A stretch of 46,629 nucleotides of DNA from Rubrivivax sp. Lineage in GTDB: Bacteria; Pseudomonadota; Gammaproteobacteria; Burkholderiales; Burkholderiaceae_C. This document shows, in pieces, positions 42,273 through 46,629 of the stretch; position 1 is the stretch's first letter; the number at the start of each line of letters is the position of its first letter. The position numbers were made by a program, and so were the translations under genes. The stretch is taken from the NCBI GenBank assembly GCA_004210455.1, contig SEFA01000060.1, positions 1 through 46,629 of the forward strand. The letters run 5' to 3'. The notes beneath the pieces were generated by a model that was not told where the DNA came from, made no database searches, and saw nothing but the letters and a program-made list of their open reading frames with translations.

Positions 42273-43376
42273 ATGAGACCCCAGATCCACACCGCCACCG
42301 CCCGCTGGTTCGACGGCGCGGAGAGCCGGTCGCAGGAAGTGCGGGTGCGCCTGAGCCGGAATCACCTCGAATTCATGCCCTGGCCGCCGCGCGGTCAGTC
42401 GGCATCGTCGATGCCGCCGTCGGAGGCGGAGTTGGCCGCGTCCCGGCCGTCCATGCCCGGCCTGCGCCGCTACACCCGCAAGGCGCTGCGGGTCGGCGAA
42501 TGGTGGCGAGGCACTCCCACGCCGGTCGGCCTGCCGGACGGCGGCACGATCTGGATCCCGGCGGACAGCGCCATGGGCCGGGTGCTCGGCGGGCAGACGC
42601 TGCGGGCGCAGGTGGCCGGCAGCTGGAGTCTGGCCGTGTGCGTGCTGGTGGTGCTCGCGGCGCTGGTCCTGTGGTTCGACCGCCAGGGTGTGAGCCTGCT
42701 GGCGCGTGTCGCGGTGCCGCTCATTCCGAAGCAGCTCGATGTCGCCGTGGGGCGGCTTGTCGAGGAACAGCTCGCCGCCACCTGGATGAGACCGTCGCAG
42801 TTGCCCGCGCAGCGCCAGCAGGCCATCCGCGCGCGCTTCGCCGACATCGCCGCGCGGGTGTTCCCCGGCATGCCCCTGGACGTCCGCTTCGCGCGCCAGG
42901 CCGTCCGTCCGGGACTGCACGCGATGGGGCTGCCGAACGGCACCCTCGTCGTCTTCGACGGCCTCGCGGAAGTGTTGAGCGACGATGAACTGATGGCGGT
43001 GCTCGGTCACGAGGCCGGGCACGTCAAGCACCGCCACGCGATGCGCCACCTTGTGCAAGGCGCCGGGCTGATGTCGCTGGCCGGCGTCGTGACGGGCGAC
43101 TTCACGTCGGTCGCGGCGGGCTCGCTCGCGTCGGCGCAGACGCTGCACTACGCGCGCGACGCGGAGCGCGAATCGGACGCCGAAGCCCAGCGCCTGATCC
43201 TGCTCGAACACCTGCCCAACGAGACGCTGGTCGGCGCGTGGATCAAGGTGCTGGAGCAGATGCGGCGGGACGGCCGCGTCGACAGCGGCACGGCGTGGCT
43301 CTCGACGCACCCGCCGATCAACGAGCGCATCGACGGCGCGCGGCGGGCGGCGCAGAACGCCGATCCCTTGCCCTGA
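42273..43376 (+). CDS. M48-family membrane metalloprotease
   Basis: This 367-residue zinc protease has the site H246-E247-A-G-H250 (VLGHEAGHVKHRHAM) and the downstream third ligand in ARDAERESDAEA. One membrane segment lies at about 110-130. THPPINERI near the end is typical of M48 enzymes. The first 100 residues (RLSRNHLEFMPWPP, then TPVGLPDGGTIWIP) form the small domain seen in the YjgN-linked group. Ribosome site GAGGGG/AGGA precedes ATG 42273. Probably co-transcribed with the DUF898 gene, perhaps in envelope quality control (inference). Confidence 0.9.
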   Translation: MRPQIHTATARWFDGAESRSQEVRVRLSRNHLEFMPWPPRGQSASSMPPSEAELAASRPSMPGLRRYTRKALRVGEWWRGTPTPVGLPDGGTIWIPADSAMGRVLGGQTLRAQVAGSWSLAVCVLVVLAALVLWFDRQGVSLLARVAVPLIPKQLDVAVGRLVEEQLAATWMRPSQLPAQRQQAIRARFADIAARVFPGMPLDVRFARQAVRPGLHAMGLPNGTLVVFDGLAEVLSDDELMAVLGHEAGHVKHRHAMRHLVQGAGLMSLAGVVTGDFTSVAAGSLASAQTLHYARDAERESDAEAQRLILLEHLPNETLVGAWIKVLEQMRRDGRVDSGTAWLSTHPPINERIDGARRAAQNADPLP

Positions 43377-43385
43377 GCGCGCGAC

Positions 43386-46300
43386 TCACTTCGCGCTCGG
43401 GGCCGTCGACGGGGCCTGGCCCTTGGCCACGGCGCTTTCCGCTGGCGTCGCCGGCTTGAACTGGCCCATCACGTCGCGCTTGCCGCGCTCCAGGTAGGGC
43501 ACGGGCTGGTCCATCCAGGCCGGGCGCGGGCTGCCGAGGAGATAGTGGTCGAAGAACTCGGCCATGTGCACGGTGTAGTGCTTCATGTTGTCGCGGTCGC
43601 GCAGGCCGTGCTTCTCGCCGTTGTAGTTGAACCAGTAGGCTTCCTTGCCGAGGCGGCGCAGGGCGGTGAAGAACTCGATGCCCTGGTACCAGGGCACGGC
43701 GTCGTCCTCGTCGTTGTGGATCGTGAGGTAGGGCGTGGTGACCTTGTCGACACGGAAGATCGGCGAGTTCTCCAGGTACAGGTCCGGACGCTCCCACGGC
43801 GTGGCGCCGATGCGGCTCTGGCCGTGTTCGTACTGGAACGCGCGGCTGATGCCCGCGCCCCAGCGGATGCCGCCGTAGCCGCTGACCATGTTGGCCATGG
43901 ATGCGCCGGCCTCCGCCGCGCGGAACTGGTTCGTGTGCGTGATCAGGTAGTTGATCTGGTACGCGCCCCAGCTGTGGCCCTGGATGCCCACCCGCTTCGG
44001 ATCGACGTAGCCCTTGGCGATCTGCTGGCGGATCGCCGGCAGCACCGTGTTCATCGCGCTCTTGCCCGGTTGACCGGTCGTGTAGACGATGTCCGGACGC
44101 AGCACCAGATAGCCGTTGCTCACGTAGCGCGTGACGTTGATGTTCTGCGACGGCGCCGGCGGGATGTAGCGGTACCGGTTGTCGGTCATCTTCTCGTAGA
44201 TGTAGACCATCATCGGGTACTGCCTCTTCGGGTCGAAGCCGGCCGGCTTGGCCAGCAGCGCGCGCAGCTTCTTGCCGTCGGCGGCGGTGTACTCGACCAG
44301 TTCCTGCGTGCCCCATTCATACCGAGACTGCTGCGGATTGGCGGCGCTGATCTGTTGCGGCTGCTGGAACGCGAGGGTGGACGTCCACAGGTCCGGGAAC
44401 TGCGTGAAGGTCTGCTGCGTGAAGACGATGCGGTCCGCGTCCTTGGCCTTGATCAGGCCGCCGATCATGCGGTCGTCCTGGATCAGCACCTTCGGTGCGC
44501 CGCCGGTGGCATCCACGCGGTAATAGCCGCTGGCGCGGCTGATGTCATGCGTGCCGGTCAGCGTCAACGCGTCGGCGGGCAGCGGCTTCTTGTCGGCGTC
44601 CTCGGGATCGAGCGCCACGACGCGCAGTTGCAGCTGCTGCTTGCGGCCCCAGCCCTGCGTGAGGTTGCGCGCCTGGCCGGTGGCCGGCTGCACGGCCCAC
44701 AGGTCGAACTTGTCGTACACGACGACGCTGTCGTCGTCGGCGGTCCAGCCGGCGCTGCCGTAGGGGGAGGGCAGGTCCGGCACGTCGCGGTCGTCGTTGT
44801 CGAAGCGCGACTTGATCCTGCCGGTCAGATCGACGGCGGCGGCGGTGTCGGTCCGCCAGGCCATCCAGCGCGCGGCCGGGGCATCGAAGCCCAGCACGTA
44901 GCGGCCGGCGGGCGACAGCGTCGGCGCGTGGCGCAGCTTGCGGGCGAGCGGCCTGGCCGCGCCGGTGTTCAGGTCGACGGCGTAGGCATCCATGTAGACG
45001 CCTTCCCACGACATCAACTGGCGATACGGCAACTCGCTCAGGCCGAGCGCGACGGCGGCGTTCTCGTTGACCTGGATCGTGGGCAGGTCCTTGGTCGCGA
45101 GCTGCACGAAGCGTGCGGCGTCGACGTCGGTCCCGAGGTGGACGACCGCGCGGTAGCTGCGGGCGCGTTCCCGCTCGGCCTTGGATTTCTGCGCGGACTG
45201 CAGCTCGGGATCCTTCCAGTGCCAGAGGTCGACCTTCATCGGTTCGGGCGCATCCTTGGGGTCCGGCGCGGGGAGTTCGGCGGTGCCGAGGAACAGGCGC
45301 AACCCATCCTTGCTGAAGGCGAGCGCGGCGTGCTCGCTCGGCGTCCAGCCGGCGGGCATGCCGGCGGTCTGGCCGCTGACCAGCATCGAGGCGCGGTCCT
45401 GGCCGGCCTTCCACAGGAAGAGCTTGAAGGGCGTCGGATCGGGCTTGTCGGCCTTCTCGTCCTTCTTGTCGTCCTTCTTCTCGCCCTTGTCGGCGGCCCT
45501 GGTTTCCGCCAGATGGTCGCGGTTGCTCACGAAGGCCAGGCGGCGGCCGGACTCGTCGAAGCGCAGCTGCTTGTAGCTGCCGGCGCCGGAGAGCACCGCG
45601 AGCGCCTGCGTCGGCGCAGCCGGGTCGATGAGGTAGACACCTTCGCGGGCGGTCTCGTCGGTGGCAGGTTTTGCTTCGGCGCCAGCAGCGCCAGCAGCGG
45701 AAGGAGCTGCGGAACCGCCCGAAGCCGGAGGCACCGGCGCGGTCGGCTTGGCCTGCTTGTCCGACTCCTTCTTCGCCGGCTCCTTGACGGACACCACGAA
45801 GGCCAGCAGCGTGCCGGTGTTGTTCCAGGCGAAGTCGGAGGCGTCCTTGAAGGTGTTGCGCTGTTTCGTCTCGGCGTCGATCAGCAGCAGGTCGTTGCCG
45901 GGCGTCTTCTTCGCGGACGGGCCGCCTTCGGCCGGCGCTTCCTGGTCGAAGCGATCGTCGCCATCGCCGAGATTGCCGGGATCGCCATCGACATCGGCCT
46001 TCGCGCTGGAGGCCTTCGTTTCCTTGACGTCCCTGGCATCCTTCTTGACCGGTGCTTCCAGCAGCAGCGCGAGATGCTGGCCCCCGTCCTTGCCCCACCC
46101 GAATCGTTTCACGCGGTCGACGGATTCGACCTGGCCGGTCGACAGATCCATCCACGCCGCCCCGGCCTTGGGGGCTTCGTCGCCTTTCTTCTTGTCCTTC
46201 TTCGCCTTGTCGAGGTCGACCCGCGTCGGCTGCACGGCAAACGCGACGAAGCGGCCGTCGGCGCTGAACTGCGGCGAGGTGCCGCGCGGCGCGCGGTACT

Positions 46301-46595
46301 CGCGGCCGTCGGCGACGTGGCGCACGACGAGCTCGCCGTCGGCTTCCTGCGCGACGAGCGCGTAGGCGAGCCATTGACCGTCGCGGCTCAACTGCGTGTG
46401 CTGGATGCTGCGCCAGGTGGCGTAGACGTCGTGCGTGATCGGCAGCTTGGCGGCGGCGGGCTGCCCGACGGCGGCGGCCGCGGCGGCGACCGGCGTGGCG
46501 GCTTGCGGAGGCGTGGCGGCGGCCAGCGGCGCCAGCGGCAGGAGGGCGAGCGAGAGCGCGGGGAGCGAGGACAGGAAGGACCGGGTGGTGGACAT
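43386..46595 (-). CDS. Secreted S9-family prolyl oligopeptidase-like peptidase
   Basis: This 1069-residue protein starts with a signal peptide (MSTTRSFLSSLPALSLALLP, cleavage after LAA or AAA). A long beta-propeller region (about 60-800) contains Lys/Asp- and Ala-rich insertions (KKDKKKGDE, KGEKKDDKKDEK), then the alpha/beta-hydrolase domain: nucleophile S875 in GHSWGAYQ, acid in NDEDDAVPW, His 996 in GEKHGLRD. It is larger than typical S9 peptidases (650-750) because of the insertions. Probably periplasmic peptide degradation. The ends of this gene and the M48 gene converge with a 9-base gap. Confidence 0.92.
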   Translation of the reverse strand: MSTTRSFLSSLPALSLALLPLAPLAAATPPQAATPVAAAAAAVGQPAAAKLPITHDVYATWRSIQHTQLSRDGQWLAYALVAQEADGELVVRHVADGREYRAPRGTSPQFSADGRFVAFAVQPTRVDLDKAKKDKKKGDEAPKAGAAWMDLSTGQVESVDRVKRFGWGKDGGQHLALLLEAPVKKDARDVKETKASSAKADVDGDPGNLGDGDDRFDQEAPAEGGPSAKKTPGNDLLLIDAETKQRNTFKDASDFAWNNTGTLLAFVVSVKEPAKKESDKQAKPTAPVPPASGGSAAPSAAGAAGAEAKPATDETAREGVYLIDPAAPTQALAVLSGAGSYKQLRFDESGRRLAFVSNRDHLAETRAADKGEKKDDKKDEKADKPDPTPFKLFLWKAGQDRASMLVSGQTAGMPAGWTPSEHAALAFSKDGLRLFLGTAELPAPDPKDAPEPMKVDLWHWKDPELQSAQKSKAERERARSYRAVVHLGTDVDAARFVQLATKDLPTIQVNENAAVALGLSELPYRQLMSWEGVYMDAYAVDLNTGAARPLARKLRHAPTLSPAGRYVLGFDAPAARWMAWRTDTAAAVDLTGRIKSRFDNDDRDVPDLPSPYGSAGWTADDDSVVVYDKFDLWAVQPATGQARNLTQGWGRKQQLQLRVVALDPEDADKKPLPADALTLTGTHDISRASGYYRVDATGGAPKVLIQDDRMIGGLIKAKDADRIVFTQQTFTQFPDLWTSTLAFQQPQQISAANPQQSRYEWGTQELVEYTAADGKKLRALLAKPAGFDPKRQYPMMVYIYEKMTDNRYRYIPPAPSQNINVTRYVSNGYLVLRPDIVYTTGQPGKSAMNTVLPAIRQQIAKGYVDPKRVGIQGHSWGAYQINYLITHTNQFRAAEAGASMANMVSGYGGIRWGAGISRAFQYEHGQSRIGATPWERPDLYLENSPIFRVDKVTTPYLTIHNDEDDAVPWYQGIEFFTALRRLGKEAYWFNYNGEKHGLRDRDNMKHYTVHMAEFFDHYLLGSPRPAWMDQPVPYLERGKRDVMGQFKPATPAESAVAKGQAPSTAPSAK

Positions 46596-46629
46596 AGGAC
46601 GGAGGAAGAAGTCGGGAAAGGGGCGGAGA

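Noticed and set aside
1-46629. Search for tRNA, rRNA, CRISPR, insertion sequences or prophage genes
   Set aside because: No cloverleaf-like segment, spaced direct repeats, transposase or phage structural genes were recognised in any gap or frame.

Overview
The window is a high-GC chromosomal segment of a betaproteobacterium. The gene orders hslV-hslU, cobW-dksA, corC-lnt-glyQ-glyS-gmhB-plsC and nrtABC/nirBD/nasA/cobA, a PEP-CTERM protein and the protein similarities point to Burkholderiales, most likely the Roseateles/Mitsuaria/Rubrivivax side. The genus is an inference. I saw no rRNA, tRNA, CRISPR array, insertion sequence or prophage.

Region 1 (1-13.7 kb) is an assimilatory nitrate/nitrite island. 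It holds the 3' part of a NasT-like ANTAR antiterminator, a PEP-CTERM surface protein, an ABC-type nitrate importer (nrtABC), a second ANTAR protein fused to two NarX/PilJ-like sensor segments, NADH-nitrite reductase (nirBD), assimilatory nitrate reductase (nasA) and the siroheme-pathway methyltransferase (cobA). Upstream of nrtA there is a sigma-54 type promoter (1804-1819). It is followed directly by two hairpins with six-base loops of the A1/G4 ANTAR-target type (1833-1854 and 1869-1886). The second hairpin overlaps and excludes a strong terminator (1875-1933). A related arrangement (promoter 6469-6484, one hexaloop 6496-6515, terminator 6583-6628) precedes nirB. Together these suggest nitrogen-limitation control of initiation (sigma-54/NtrC) plus nitrate control of elongation (ANTAR antitermination).

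Region 2 (13.6-24.5 kb) is accessory: an MFS transporter, a HigBA-type toxin-antitoxin pair preceded by an overlapping ribbon-helix-helix-like gene, a chemoreceptor with a CheR-docking tail, coaX, and a run of small enzymes and uncharacterised proteins (tautomerase, two SnoaL-like proteins, two tandem paralogous small membrane proteins behind a perfect 20-bp inverted repeat, an SDR with a divergent LysR regulator, a nucleotidyltransferase).

Region 3 (24.5-38.7 kb) is conserved housekeeping: hslUV, a TPR/STAS-like protein, dksA, a His-rich COG0523 GTPase, corC, lnt, glyQS, gmhB, plsC and a YgjP-type metallopeptidase. The gmhB-position protein lacks two catalytic aspartates of its family.

Region 4 (38.7-46.6 kb) has an MBL-fold hydrolase divergent from a MerR regulator, speD, a YjgN/DUF898 membrane protein paired with an M48 protease, and a large secreted S9 peptidase.
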